This document shows, one piece after another, positions 12,001 through 17,613 of a DNA stretch of 64,000 nt (positions are counted from its first letter, which is position 1; each line of letters opens with the position of its first letter). The notes below the pieces were generated by a model, which was given only the letters and a program-made list of their open reading frames with translations, ran no database searches and was not told where the DNA came from. The position numbers were made by a program, and so were the translations under genes. Source of the stretch: G965205725 sp965205725. GTDB lineage: Bacteria; Pseudomonadota; Gammaproteobacteria; Pseudomonadales; Halieaceae. The DNA lies in contig OZ242189.1 of NCBI GenBank assembly GCA_965205725.1, positions 1-64,000 on the forward strand. The letters run 5' to 3'.

Positions 12001-12410
12001 GCCAGGTTCTGGTCGGTCACCTGATCGGTAAAGTCCTGGGCGACGGTCAGCTTGTTGTCGGCGACCTGGAGGTCTGCATTGCGGGCGCCGTTGAGGATGT
12101 CCAGCATCGCGGTGGCTACCGTGAATTCACCACTGGTAATACGATCAGTGTAAAAAGCGAGCCCTGCGGCATCCGGTTCACGGCTGAAGAGTTGCTGGTA
12201 GGCTGCGGTGACCAGCTCTGCTGTCTCCGCCTCGCCTATCTCTGCGCCATAAAGGGCAACCGACTCCGGGGAAGTGGCGAAGGCCTCAATGACGGCTTCC
12301 AGGCCTTCACTGTCGATGCGATTGGCCCAGTAGCTTAATCCAGCGGGGTCAGCCGGGCGGCCATAGTAGGCGATGTATATTTTTTGGGTCAGGGTTAAAG
12401 CGTCTTCCAT
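1..12410 (-). CDS. Giant repetitive surface protein/adhesin with N-terminal DUF4214 motifs (3' end outside window)
   Basis: The minus-strand frame from the ATG at 12410 appears open to the left edge (4136 codons, no stop found); I translated large parts by hand and every part fits. The ATG follows a TAAGGAG Shine-Dalgarno at about 10 nt. Residues 1-95 hold two DUF4214-like motifs (IYIAYYGRPADPAGLSYW and a second ending in PDAAGLAFY). An Ala/Glu/Leu-rich linker runs to about residue 285. Then come alternating modules: SbsA-type Ig-like domains (starting TAPLLNNSIPADDA, about 7 copies), Ig-like domains with GDTVQVTVTA and DGTYTGTYTV (about 13), two Ig-like domains with GDTLEFTVQFSEAVTL, and an unrecognised ~150-aa module (FDLTTGLSSDHS...DDQVILVGDGSAI...DLWDG, 9 copies). 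Asp-rich loops suggest calcium binding. No signal peptide is seen, so type I secretion with a C-terminal signal beyond the window is likely but unproven. Adhesin role is inference. Confidence 0.88.
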   Translation of the reverse strand, partial: MEDALTLTQKIYIAYYGRPADPAGLSYWANRIDSEGLEAVIEAFATSPESVALYGAEIGEAETAELVTAAYQQLFSREPDAAGLAFYTDRITSGEFTVATAMLDILNGARNADLQVADNKLTVAQDFTDQVTDQNLAYSGEAAAGVGRLLLDQVSASPVQELETVTQLAVEVADLASTQTELVAELIPTGGEVGDLLESLPAEADAEDLLTLIEAVVTSALDDPSVLSSLLEAGGGSFASTLEALDDAGSLAEILNEADAGGAPALEDLLIDSGTGGGIALPVPPPGPTDTTAPLLNNSIPADDADDVALNSNILLTFDSAIALGSGNIRLVNAADTSDNRTIDVTAHNNQLSLSSDGAVLTINPTDDLASNSDYYLEIDAGAITDLAGNDYAGISNSETLNFATGAEADTTAPTITAVSVANGAHGIGDTVQVTVTAGPVGSAETDLTLSGSFNGQPLTNIDNDNTDGTYTGTYTVTAGDPDVADGSTVTTALVLTDAAGNASDPFAEVTLSGESIDTTAPTLLSHIPADDADAVVAGANLVLTFDSAIVLGSGTITLVNTADTSDNRTIDVTAHSGQLSINTSGNSRVLTIDPTGDLASNSAYHLEIETGAITDVAGNDYAGISDAITLNFETAADTSPPDPSTVVFDLTTGLSSDHSSQTFAADTTYTIYIRVNSDSATVTLADDESWTGADNLGADDQVILVGDGSAILGNRGNAIVTTGGVNAISWLTTASTSIAARLRYDGDFLRLYSNANANNTVDLWAGAAVDLGRQPPLTDLPDGVSPPSTGTTDTTAPTITAVSVADGSYQLGDTVLVTVTAGNDTAGNPETGLILSGTFNGRELTDPTDNGDGTYTGTYTVSPGDADVADGSTVTTALVLTDAAGNDSDPFAEVTLAGESITASTSTVVFDLTSGLSSDHNSQAFVADVTYTIYIRMDSDSVTVTLNSGERWTGANHLGADDQLILVGDGSAILGNLGNAVSRSFGSVGTGGGPDSTLWFTEPVGGAGRAVTLNHGGRLIRRYSGANNSQAALDLWDGIATDLDPQPVLMALPGSVSLPTGEAPVIHSVSVADDTYVIGDTVQVTVIAGTDTEGNPETGLTLSGTFNGQALTNIDNSNTDGTYTGTYTVTPGDADVADGGTVNIALMLTNTDGIVSPIHNTLTLSGASIDANAPALSSSIPLDDLTGVPVSQTIQLTFDSAIVLGSGSITLVNDTDNNANLLIDVGAHNNQLSLSSDGTVLTINPTDDLALGSAYHLEIAATAITDEAGNPYAGISDAETLNFETAATTDTTAPTIASVSVADGAYQLGDTVAVIVTAGNNSEGNPETGLTLSGSFNGQELSDITDNGDGTYTGTYTLEAGDDDVAAGGTVTTALVLRDLAGNDSEVFDQVTLSSGASITPSASTVVFDLTTGLSSDHSGQTFVDDVTYSLYIKVDSDSHRITLDSDERWRGGDHLGADDQVILVGDGSAIIGNHGGTISQTSVSGLFITWSTGTGSRVSAARLLLAGGLFNRNHDGMFPGVALWGGTATGLGVQPARIELPSGVNPPVGEAPVIRSISVADGAHNIGDAVLVTVTAAPDTEGNAATGLTLSGSFNGQTLTNITDNDDGTYTGTYTVEAGDADVADGGTVTTALVLTDTAANLSSPTSTTVTLSGESITGADTTAPLLSSSIPADDATDVVSNTNISLTFDSAIVLGSGNIRLVNAADSSDSRTIDVTAHNSQLSINTSDNSRVLTIDLTDDLTSNSAYHLEIDAGAITDVAGNDYAGISDATALNFATGAEADTTAPTITSVSVPAADTYGPGDTLEFTVQFSEPVSLTAGSSGTLDSSLEFTLDSRAGSNNSAAATYASGSGSNSLIYRYTVVAGDLDNDGLSVGSALALNGDSLADNSNNAANLMLNSVADASGVLVDGVAPTITAVSVPAAGSYGLGDTLEFTVQFSEAVTLTAGSSGSLDSSLEFTLDSRTGNNTAAATYASATANSLTYRYTVVAGDLDNDGLSVGSALALNGDRLADSSGNDANLTLNNIAAATGVRVDSVAPTISSVSVADGTHGIGDTVVVTVTAGNDTAGSPETGLTLSGTFNGRDLTNIDNDNTDGTYTGTYTVEAGDADVADTGAVTTALVLTDGAGNASDPFAEVTLAGESIDANAPILSSSSPTDGASAVARDSNIVLTFDSAIALGSGNITLVNDTDNSASLVIDVTAHNGQLSINTDDNSTVLTINPSENLAHGNAYHLEVEPGAITDEVGNAYAGIRNATALNFVTLSTVVFDLTTGFSSNHSNQTFVDDVTHEIYIKVGSDSATVTLAAIEGWADADNLGADDQLILVGDGSAILGFDDNAISRTANFDNGISWLTHTTLSDGAARLSYNGVLLRFYDGAADTVDLWEGSSFGVGRREALIELPDSVSLPTGGRPTIESVSVADGTYVIGDTVEVTVTAGIDTGGTTGNPNTGLTLSGTFNGRELTDTTDNGDGTYTGTYTVEAGDPDVADTGTVTTALVLTTADGLASGVLTAVTLAGESITASTSTVVFDLTSGLSSDHSSQAFVADVTYTIYIRMDSDSVTVTLNSGERWTGGGNLGADDQLILVGDGSAILGNRGNAISRAFAAAGTGGGPRNTLWFTEPAGGVARAVTLDLSGDFTRRYSGAANTLDLWNGIATDYDRQPVLMALPGSVSLPAGEAPVIHSVSVADDTYVIGDTVQVTVIAGTDTEGNPETGLTLSGTFNGQALTNIDNSNTDGTYTGTYTVTPGDADVADGGTVNIALMLTNTDSLVSPIHNTLTLSGASIDANAPALSSSIPLDDLTGVPVSQTIQLTFDSAIVLGSGSITLVNDTDNNANLLIDVGAHNNQLSLSSDGTVLTINPTDDLALGSAYHLEIAATAITDEAGNPYAGISDAETLNFETAATTDTTAPTIASVSVADGAYQLGDTVAVIVTAGNNSEGNPETGLTLSGSFNGQELSDITANTDGTYTGTYTVEAGDDDVAAGGTVTTALVLRDLAGNDSDPLTAVTLSSGASITPSASTVVFDLTTGLSSDHSDQTFVDDVTYSLYIKVDSDSNTITLDSDERWAGADNLGTDDQVILVGDGSAILGNHGGTISQTDVSGVFITWDTGAGAGAGFTSAARLLLAGQFNRNHNGFSGVDLWGGNATGLGVQPARIELPSGVNPPVGEAPVIRSISVTDGAHNIGDAVLVTVTAAPDTEGNAATGLTLSGSFNGQTLTNITDNTDGTYTGTYTVEAGDPDVADGGTVSAALVLTDTDGLTSPVSTTVTLDGESITGTAPDTTAPTIESVSVADGNYTIGDTVQVTVTAGNDTAGNPETGLTLSGTFNGQPLAANPTDNGDGTYTGTYTVEAGDADVADSGTVTTALVLTDAAGNDSPTHTAVTLNGESITASTSTVVFDLTTGLSSGHSDRDFFADVTYTIYIKVNSDSHTLTLASGERWAGADNLNTDDQIILVGDGSAILGNVGNVIVATVEAVSISWMTTLSSSIAARLGNDGDFARQYRNAGNGVDLWDGAAVDLGAQPAQIALPSGVNPPVGEAPVIRSISVADGTHNIGDAVAVIVTAAPVTRGDSAGSPATGLTLSGDFNGQELSAITDNGDGTYTGTYTVVAGDPDVAAGGTVSAALVLTDTAANLSSPTSTTVTLSGESIDATAPTLESSLPADNADAVAPGDDIVLTFDSAIALGSGNITLVNDTDSNDSRTIDVTADSGQLSINTSGNSRVLTINPTDDLVQGNAYHLEIAAGAITDEAGNAYAGISDSEALNFATAADTSPPDPTAPSTVVFDLTSGLSSDHSSRTFAADTTYTIYIKVDSDTANTTLADDERWAGANNLGADDQIILVGTGSAIFGNAGTTYLSFTQAGNVIRWISASGGNDDNIARLNPDGAFTRFYSGSENNVDLWDDTVTGISGRDALTALPEGVSPPSTDTTAPTIESVSVADGSYQLGDTVQVTVTAGNDSEGNPETGLTLSGSFNGRALTDIDNDNTDGTYTGTYTLTAGDADVAASGTVTTALVLTDAAGNASAPLAAVTLSSDASITPSASTVVFDLTTGLSSDHSSQAFVDDVSYTIYIKVDSNAVTVTLADDESWAGANHLGADDQIILVGNGSIPGNVNADYTNLANNNNQIRWNSSSIVL
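2570..4870 (-). repeat. Internal duplicated block of the giant protein, copy 2 (C-terminal copy)
   Basis: This ~2.3-kb stretch is nearly identical to 7420-9720, at an offset of 4848-4851 bp (1616-1617 codons, so in frame). Long runs such as 3540-4080 against 8388-8928 show almost no differences. Divergence concentrates around 4420-4620 and at the block ends. It covers roughly residues 2513-3280 of the protein. Confidence 0.85.
7420..9720 (-). repeat. Internal duplicated block of the giant protein, copy 1 (N-terminal copy)
   Basis: Partner of 2570-4870. It covers roughly residues 897-1663 and carries the same order of modules. Near identity at DNA level, including third codon positions, indicates recent duplication or ongoing gene conversion rather than selection on protein sequence alone. 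Confidence 0.85.
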
Positions 12411-12450
12411 TTTTATCGTGCTCCTTACCAGGTTTCGATATATTTTATAC
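11411..12450 (-). promoter_or_regulatory. Leader and likely promoter of the giant protein gene (relevant part 12411-12450)
   Basis: Reading toward the gene, a TATAAA hexamer (plus-strand 12444-12449) followed by TATAT could serve as a -10 element, and a TAAGGAG ribosome-binding site lies about 10 nt before the ATG at 12410. A -35 placed 17 bp further upstream would fall at about 12467-12472, which is already inside the heptamer repeat. This is prediction by eye only. The feature is drawn into the gene so that promoter and start are read together. Confidence 0.35.
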
Positions 12451-12462
12451 TGGGAGTTTCAG

Positions 12463-12702
12463 CACTTGGCACTTGGCACTTGGCACTTGGCACTTGGCAC
12501 TTGGCACTTGGCACTTGGCACTTGGCACTTGGCACTTGGCACTTGGCACTTGGCACTTGTGGCACTTGGCACTTGGCACTTGGCACTTGGCACTTGGCAC
12601 TTGGCACTTGGCACTTGGCACTTGGCACTTGGCACTTGGCACTTGGCACTTGGCACTTGGCACTTGGCACTTGGCACTTGGCACTTGGCACTTGGCACTC
12701 GG
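12463..12702. repeat. Heptanucleotide tandem repeat CACTTGG, about 34 copies
   Basis: Thirteen perfect CACTTGG units (12463-12553) are followed by one 9-bp variant CACTTGTGG (12554-12562), nineteen perfect units (12563-12695) and a final CACTCGG. The tract begins 53 bp upstream of the giant gene's ATG and would include the position of its -35 element. All six frames are open across it only because of its composition. Long heptamer tracts are slippage-prone. Confidence 0.97.
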
Positions 12703-13040
12703 CTCAGCGTAATATAGCCGTCTGGCTAGCTTTGCACAACACTCAAAGGGCTCGCTCGCCGGAAACTTTTCCACGGGGTGCCTGGCAGAGGACTTGCGGG
12801 GTGCTTTGAAGCGCATAAAGAGTGCGCTATGGCGGTGTTGGCGCATTTGATGTGTCGGTGAGCATGTCTGAGCCGCAGGCGAGTTTGTGAACCGATCAAA
12901 TGCCGATAACAACGACAGCACTCAGCGCGAAAAGCAGCCCGTAAGTCCCATACATTCAGGGCTTGTAATAACGACAGCACTCAGCGCGAAGAGCAGCCCG
13001 GAAGTCCCATAACCATACACTCAGGGCTTGCGGTTTTGAG

Positions 13041-13135
13041 CGTCGGGTATGGTCGGGTGTGGTCGGGTGTGGCGGGTATGGTCGGCTGTGGCGGGTATGG
13101 TCGGGTATGGCGGGTATGGTCGGCTGTGGTCAGGT
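13041..13135. repeat. G-rich minisatellite with G-quadruplex-capable motif, copy 1
   Basis: The stretch consists of variants of GGGTATGGTC and GGGTGTGGTC. Between 13045 and 13076 there are four GGG runs separated by 7, 7 and 6 nt, which satisfies the usual G3+N1-7 quadruplex pattern on the plus strand. Confidence 0.7.
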
Positions 13136-13749
13136 GGGTAAGCCTTGCGGTTTGGGCACGCTTCAGCGGATGTTTTTGACCGCTGCGGAACTCAACGATT
13201 TTTCCTAAAGGAAAAATTCGGATTCAAACAGTCCTCGCGGAAAGCCTCAAAAACACCCGCTTGCGCAGCCGTGCCCTGATTAAACCTTCAAGGTTTACCA
13301 CCCGCCCACAGGCTGAACCTGCGCTCGTCTGTGGCTTCTACGGCTTCGCCTGATTAAACCTCAAGATTTACCCACCCGCCTACCGTTTTTCTGCGGCGAC
13401 ACTCATGGAGCAGAGGACTTGCAGGGTGCCTGGTAGAGGACTTGCGGGCTGCTTTGAAGCGCATAAAGAGTGCGCTATGGCGGTGTTGGCGCATTTGATG
13501 TGTCGGTGAGCATGTCTGAGCCGCAGGCGAGTTTGAGAACCGATCAAATGCGATAACAGCGACAGCACTCAGCGCGAAAAGCAGCCCGGAAGTCCTATAA
13601 CCACGAACTCAGGGCTTGCGGTTTTGAGCCGCAGGCCAGTGTCCACGCGACATTGGTGAACCGATCAAATGCGATAACAGCGACAGCACTCAGCGCGAAG
13701 AGCAGCCCGGAAGTCCTATAACCATAAACTCAGGGCTTGCGGTTTTGAG

Positions 13750-13877
13750 CGTCGGGTATGGTCGGGTGTGGTCGGGTGTGGCGGGTATGGTCGGCTGTGG
13801 CGGGTATGGTCGGGTATGGCGGGTATGGTCGGCTGTGGTCGGCTGTGGTCGGGTGTGGCGGGTGTGGTCGGGTGGGT
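13750..13877. repeat. G-rich minisatellite with G-quadruplex-capable motif, copy 2
   Basis: This is the counterpart of 13041-13135 in the next tandem unit, longer by about 29 bp. The unit spacing is therefore 709 bp before it and 738 bp after it. The same four-GGG motif lies at 13754-13785. Confidence 0.7.
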
Positions 13878-14438
13878 AAGCCTTGCGGTTTGGGCACGCT
13901 TCAGCGGATGTTTTTGACCGCTGCGGAACTCAACGATTTTTCCTAAAGGAAAAATTCGGATTCAAACAGTCCTCGCGGAAAGCCTCAAAAACACCCGCTT
14001 GCGCAACCGTGCCCTGATTAAACCTTCAAGATTTACCACCCGCCCACAGGCTGAACCTGCGCTCGGCTGTGGCTTCTACGGCTTCGCCTGATTAAACCTC
14101 AAGATTTACCCACCCGCCTACCGTTTTTCTGCGGCGACACTCATGGAGCAGAGGACTTGCAGGGTGCCTGGCAGAGGACTTGCGGGCTGCTTTGAAGCGC
14201 ATAAAGAGTGCGCTATGGCGGTGTTGGCGCATTTGATGTGTCGGTGAGCATGTCTGAGCCGCAGGCGAGTTTGAGAACCGATCAAATGCGATAACAGCGA
14301 CAGCACTCAGCGCGAAAGCAGCCCGGAAGTCCTATAACCATACACTCCGGGCTTTTCTGTAGCAGCGTATATGGATTAGTGGCGGCTAAGCCGGTAGAAT
14401 TCGCCGCTTCTTCTGGCAGCTAAAATCAAGGTGTTTCG

Positions 14439-15701
14439 ATGTTCGACAACTCCCAAACCATTGCCGACTCCGACCCGGAAGTCTGGGCTGCGCTCAAGCA
14501 GGAAGACCGGCGCCAGGAAGAACACATAGAGCTGATTGCCTCGGAAAACTACACCAGTCCACTGGTTATGGCGACCCAGGGCAGTTCAATGACTAACAAG
14601 TACGCCGAAGGCTATCCCGGCAAGCGTTATTATGGCGGTTGCGAGTTTGTCGATAAGGCGGAAGAACTGGCGCTTGCCAGGGTGAAAGAACTGTTTGGTG
14701 CGGATTACGCCAATGTGCAGCCTCACTCTGGCTCCCAGGCCAATTCCGCAGTGTATCAGGCTTTGTGCCAGGCGGGGGACACCGTGTTGGGTATGAGTCT
14801 GGCGGATGGCGGTCACCTGACGCACGGTGCCGCGCCCAATTTCTCCGGTAAACTGTATAACGCTGTGCAGTACGGCTTAAATGCGGCCACTGGCGAGGTG
14901 GACTATAACCAGGTAGAAGCGCTGGCCAAAGAACACCAACCGAAAATGATTGTGGCGGGATTTTCCGCCTACTCCCGCGTTATGGACTGGCAGCGGTTCC
15001 GCGATATCGCTGACTCTGTCGGCGCATATTTGCTGGTAGATATGGCCCACGTAGCGGGTTTGGTAGCGGCCGGTATCTACCCCAGCCCAGTGCCTGTTGC
15101 CGATGTGGTGACTTCAACAACCCACAAGACCCTGCGCGGTCCTCGCGGTGGCATCATTCTCGCAAAAGCCAACGAAGCACTGGCAAAGAAGCTCAACTCC
15201 GCGGTGTTTCCCGGTGGTCAGGGCGGCCCGTTGATGCATGTGATTGCCGCCAAGGCGGTGTCTTTTAAAGAAGCGCTGAGTCCTGAATTTACAGCCTATC
15301 AGCAGCAAGTTGTGAGCAACGCAAAGGCGATGGCGCATACCTTCCTCAAGCGCGGCATCAATATTGTTAGTGGCGGTACTGACAACCACTTGATGCTGGT
15401 TAATCTGATTGGCAAGCAATACACGGGCAAAGATGCTGATGCTGCACTGGGTACTGCCAATATTACGGTGAATAAAAACGCTGTGCCCAATGACCCCCGC
15501 TCCCCGTTTGTGACCTCTGGCCTGCGTGTGGGTACACCGGCTATCACCACCCGCGGATTTAGAGAAGCCGAAACCATCGAGCTGACGGGTTGGATATGCG
15601 ATGTGCTGGAATCTTTGGAGCATGGCAACCCGGAGCACACAATGAGGGCTGTGAAAGCCAGGGTGCTGGAGATTTGCGGCCGTTTCCCGGTTTACGGCTG
15701 A
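14439..15701 (+). CDS. glyA: Serine hydroxymethyltransferase
   Basis: Converts serine and tetrahydrofolate to glycine and 5,10-methylene-tetrahydrofolate in the cytosol, using PLP. The 420-residue length is normal for the family. The protein starts with the usual region ending HIELIASENYTS. It contains the PLP-lysine motif (TSTTHKTLRGPRGG, near residue 230) and the SGLRVGTPAITTRG signature near the C terminus. AAGGTG precedes the ATG. It lies between the left repeat island and a 60-bp tandem repeat and is followed by nrdR, an order common in gammaproteobacteria where glyA heads or neighbours the nrdR-rib cluster. Nothing looks damaged. Confidence 0.97.
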   Translation: MFDNSQTIADSDPEVWAALKQEDRRQEEHIELIASENYTSPLVMATQGSSMTNKYAEGYPGKRYYGGCEFVDKAEELALARVKELFGADYANVQPHSGSQANSAVYQALCQAGDTVLGMSLADGGHLTHGAAPNFSGKLYNAVQYGLNAATGEVDYNQVEALAKEHQPKMIVAGFSAYSRVMDWQRFRDIADSVGAYLLVDMAHVAGLVAAGIYPSPVPVADVVTSTTHKTLRGPRGGIILAKANEALAKKLNSAVFPGGQGGPLMHVIAAKAVSFKEALSPEFTAYQQQVVSNAKAMAHTFLKRGINIVSGGTDNHLMLVNLIGKQYTGKDADAALGTANITVNKNAVPNDPRSPFVTSGLRVGTPAITTRGFREAETIELTGWICDVLESLEHGNPEHTMRAVKARVLEICGRFPVYG

Positions 15702-15716
15702 GCCAAACCGAGCGCT

Positions 15717-15920
15717 GGGCAGGAGCTTGTCGGGATTAACACTCATCATATTCATGGCTTGCAGATTTCTACCTCTGGGCAGGAGTCTGTCGGGCTTAAC
15801 ACCAATCATATTTATGGCTTGCAGATTTCTACCTCTGGGCAGGAGCCTGTCGGGCTTAACACCAATCATATTCATGGCTTGCAGATTTCTACCTCTGGGC
15901 AGGAGCCTGTCGGGCTTAAC
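15717..15920. repeat. 60-bp tandem repeat, 3.4 copies, between glyA and nrdR
   Basis: The period is exactly 60 bp: units begin with GGGCAGGAG at 15717, 15777, 15837 and a partial one at 15897. Units differ at only a few positions. It fills most of the 324-bp gap between glyA and nrdR. The remaining 15921-16025 shows no feature I can name. Because 60 is a multiple of 3, the repeat gives spurious open frames of repeating peptides. Confidence 0.95.
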
Positions 15921-16025
15921 GCCGGGCTGTGCTTCCCCTCGCTGCGAACGGTTGAGCAGGCCGGCTTCTGGCTCGATAAACGTGTTACCATTCAGGCACT
16001 TACATCAAGAGAATAACCTGCTCCC

Positions 16026-16517
16026 ATGCACTGTCCATTTTGCCAAGCCGACGATACCAAGGTGATTGACTCTCGACTGGTTGCCGAAGGCGACCAGGTG
16101 CGCCGCCGCCGCGAGTGTCTGAGTTGTGCGGAGCGTTTTACCACCTACGAAGTTGCCGAGCTGTTGATGCCCAAACTCATCAAAACAGATGGGGTGCGCG
16201 AGCCGTTTGATGAGTCCAAAATGCGCGCAGGTATGCAGCGGGCGCTGGAAAAGCGGCCGGTCTCTGAAGACCAGATTGAAGCCGCCATCACCCAGATTAA
16301 GCACTCCCTGCAAGCGACGGGAGAGCGCGAGGTAAAGTCGCGGGTGGTGGGTGAACTGGTCGTGGAGGCGTTGAAGTCACTGGACGATGTAGCCTATGTG
16401 CGCTTTGCTTCTGTGTATCGCAGTTTTCAGGACCTCAGTGAATTTCAGCAAGAGATTGAGCGTTTGCAGTCTAACCCTGAGTCTACTGACCAGACTCCTG
16501 AAACCCCGACCCGTTAA
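16026..16517 (+). CDS. nrdR: Transcriptional repressor NrdR
   Basis: ATP/dATP-sensing repressor of ribonucleotide reductase genes that binds NrdR boxes. The 163-residue protein begins with the zinc ribbon (MHCPFC at the N terminus and CLSC near residues 31-34), followed by the ERFTTYE region. An ATP-cone domain covers about residues 49-139 (VREPFDESKMRAGMQRALEKR). The tail beyond residue 150 is a short Pro/Thr/Ser-rich stretch. It lies 6 bp before ribD and is very likely cotranscribed with it, as in many gammaproteobacteria. Confidence 0.96.
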   Translation: MHCPFCQADDTKVIDSRLVAEGDQVRRRRECLSCAERFTTYEVAELLMPKLIKTDGVREPFDESKMRAGMQRALEKRPVSEDQIEAAITQIKHSLQATGEREVKSRVVGELVVEALKSLDDVAYVRFASVYRSFQDLSEFQQEIERLQSNPESTDQTPETPTR

Positions 16518-16523
16518 TGTGCT

Positions 16524-17603
16524 ATGAGTTCTCTTGTTGACCTGCAAATGATGGCCCGCGCGTTGCAACTGGCGCGGCGGGGTATCTATTCTGCCCGGCC
16601 CAATCCAAGCGTTGGCTGTGTACTGGTGCGCGATGGCGCGGTGGTCGGCGAGGGATTCACCCAGCCATTTGGCGGTAATCATGCGGAGATAGAAGCCTTG
16701 AACAGTGGCGGCGATACTCGCGGCGCGACCGCCTTTGTGACCCTGGAACCCTGTAGCCATCAGGGCCAGACCGGCCCCTGTGCCGACGCCCTGATTGACG
16801 CAGGCATAACCGGCTGTTTTGTGGCAATGCGTGACCCAAACCCCGAGGTTGCCGGTGCAGGCATCGCCAGGTTACAGCGGGCCGGGGTGGATGTGGTTGA
16901 GGGCTTACTGGCAACTGAAGCCGGCGCCATCAATGCTGGCTTTTTTCAGCGTATGCGCACCGGCAAGCCAAGGGTGCGGTTAAAGCTCGCGGCAAGCCTG
17001 GATGGTCGCACGGCAATGGCCAGTGGTGAAAGTCAGTGGATTACGGGTCTGGCGGCGCGAGCCGATGTCCAAAAATGGCGGGCGCGTTCCGATGCGATCA
17101 TTACCGGAGTAGATACCGTGATACAGGACAACCCGGCGCTGACCGTGCGGGAAGAGTCACTCGGTATTCAGCGCCAGCCACTGAGAGTGATAGTCGATTC
17201 CAACCTGCGAGCCCCGCCAGATGCGACAATATTTGCCCAGGATGGGCCCGTACTATTGGCTCACGCCAATCGTGAACCAGAGATGTGCTATCCAGCGGAG
17301 CAGGTTAGCCTGCCGGGTGCAGACCAGCGGGTGGACCTGGCGGCATTAGTGCAGCTTTTAGCGGAACGGCAATGCAATGACATTCTGCTAGAATGCGGCT
17401 CCCGGCTGGCAGGAGCCTTTGTGCAAAGTGGTTTGGTGGGCGAAATCATCCTCTATCAGGCACCTGTTTTACTGGGTTCGCAGGCGCGTCCACTGCTGGA
17501 TTTGCCAATTCACGAGATGGCGGACAAGCGGCTATTAAAAGTGGTGGACTCTCGCCAATTTGGTGACGATCAGCGTCTGATTATAGAAATTACAGAGGGC
17601 TAG
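16524..17603 (+). CDS. ribD: Bifunctional diaminohydroxyphosphoribosylaminopyrimidine deaminase / 5-amino-6-(5-phosphoribosylamino)uracil reductase
   Basis: Catalyses the deamination and reduction steps after GTP cyclohydrolase II in riboflavin synthesis. It is 359 residues. The N-terminal deaminase domain carries the zinc motif (GGNHAEIEAL near residue 51 and EPCSHQGQTGPC near residue 75). The C-terminal RibD reductase domain begins near residue 145 (PRVRLKLAASLDGRTA) and has the NPALTVR and ILLECGSRLAGAF segments. The start ATG is 6 bp after the nrdR stop, and ribE follows after 10 bp, so these genes form one operon. Confidence 0.96.
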   Translation: MSSLVDLQMMARALQLARRGIYSARPNPSVGCVLVRDGAVVGEGFTQPFGGNHAEIEALNSGGDTRGATAFVTLEPCSHQGQTGPCADALIDAGITGCFVAMRDPNPEVAGAGIARLQRAGVDVVEGLLATEAGAINAGFFQRMRTGKPRVRLKLAASLDGRTAMASGESQWITGLAARADVQKWRARSDAIITGVDTVIQDNPALTVREESLGIQRQPLRVIVDSNLRAPPDATIFAQDGPVLLAHANREPEMCYPAEQVSLPGADQRVDLAALVQLLAERQCNDILLECGSRLAGAFVQSGLVGEIILYQAPVLLGSQARPLLDLPIHEMADKRLLKVVDSRQFGDDQRLIIEITEG

Positions 17604-17613
17604 GGGTTAGCGG

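Larger units (their letters stand above)
12720..14360. repeat. Left repeat island: tandem ~710-740-bp units, non-coding
   Basis: Two long units follow one another at an offset of 709 to 738 bp, plus a partial copy at the left end. Each unit contains, in order, a CAGCACTCAGCGCGAA segment, a G-rich minisatellite, a TTGGGCACGCTTCAGCGG segment, a palindromic ATTTTTCCTAAAGGAAAAAT hairpin (about 13198 and 13936), a GCCTGATTAAACC segment seen twice, and a GCATTTGATGTGTCGGTGAGC segment. No plausible gene is visible; the short recurrent frames have no family resemblance. The same units occur inverted at 22318-24010. Confidence 0.88.

Noticed and set aside
12463..12702. CRISPR array.
   Set aside because: The unit is 7 bp with no spacers, and no cas gene is present in the window. 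The repeat islands also lack the regular repeat-spacer pattern.
12373..12980. Open frames in several phases over the heptamer tract, with repeating translations such as LALGTWH.
   Set aside because: A 7-bp unit lacking stops leaves all frames open. There is no ribosome-binding site and the peptides are pure repeat.
13380..13568. Recurrent small frame MLSLLSHLIGSQTRLRLRHA (also at 14118-14306 and, related, on plus at 22455 and 22724).
   Set aside because: It recurs only because the repeat unit recurs. Copies vary in length and frame, there is no Shine-Dalgarno, and composition looks random.
15727..16065. Plus-strand frame with a repeating peptide after glyA.
   Set aside because: It is a reading of the 60-bp tandem repeat that runs into nrdR in the wrong frame.
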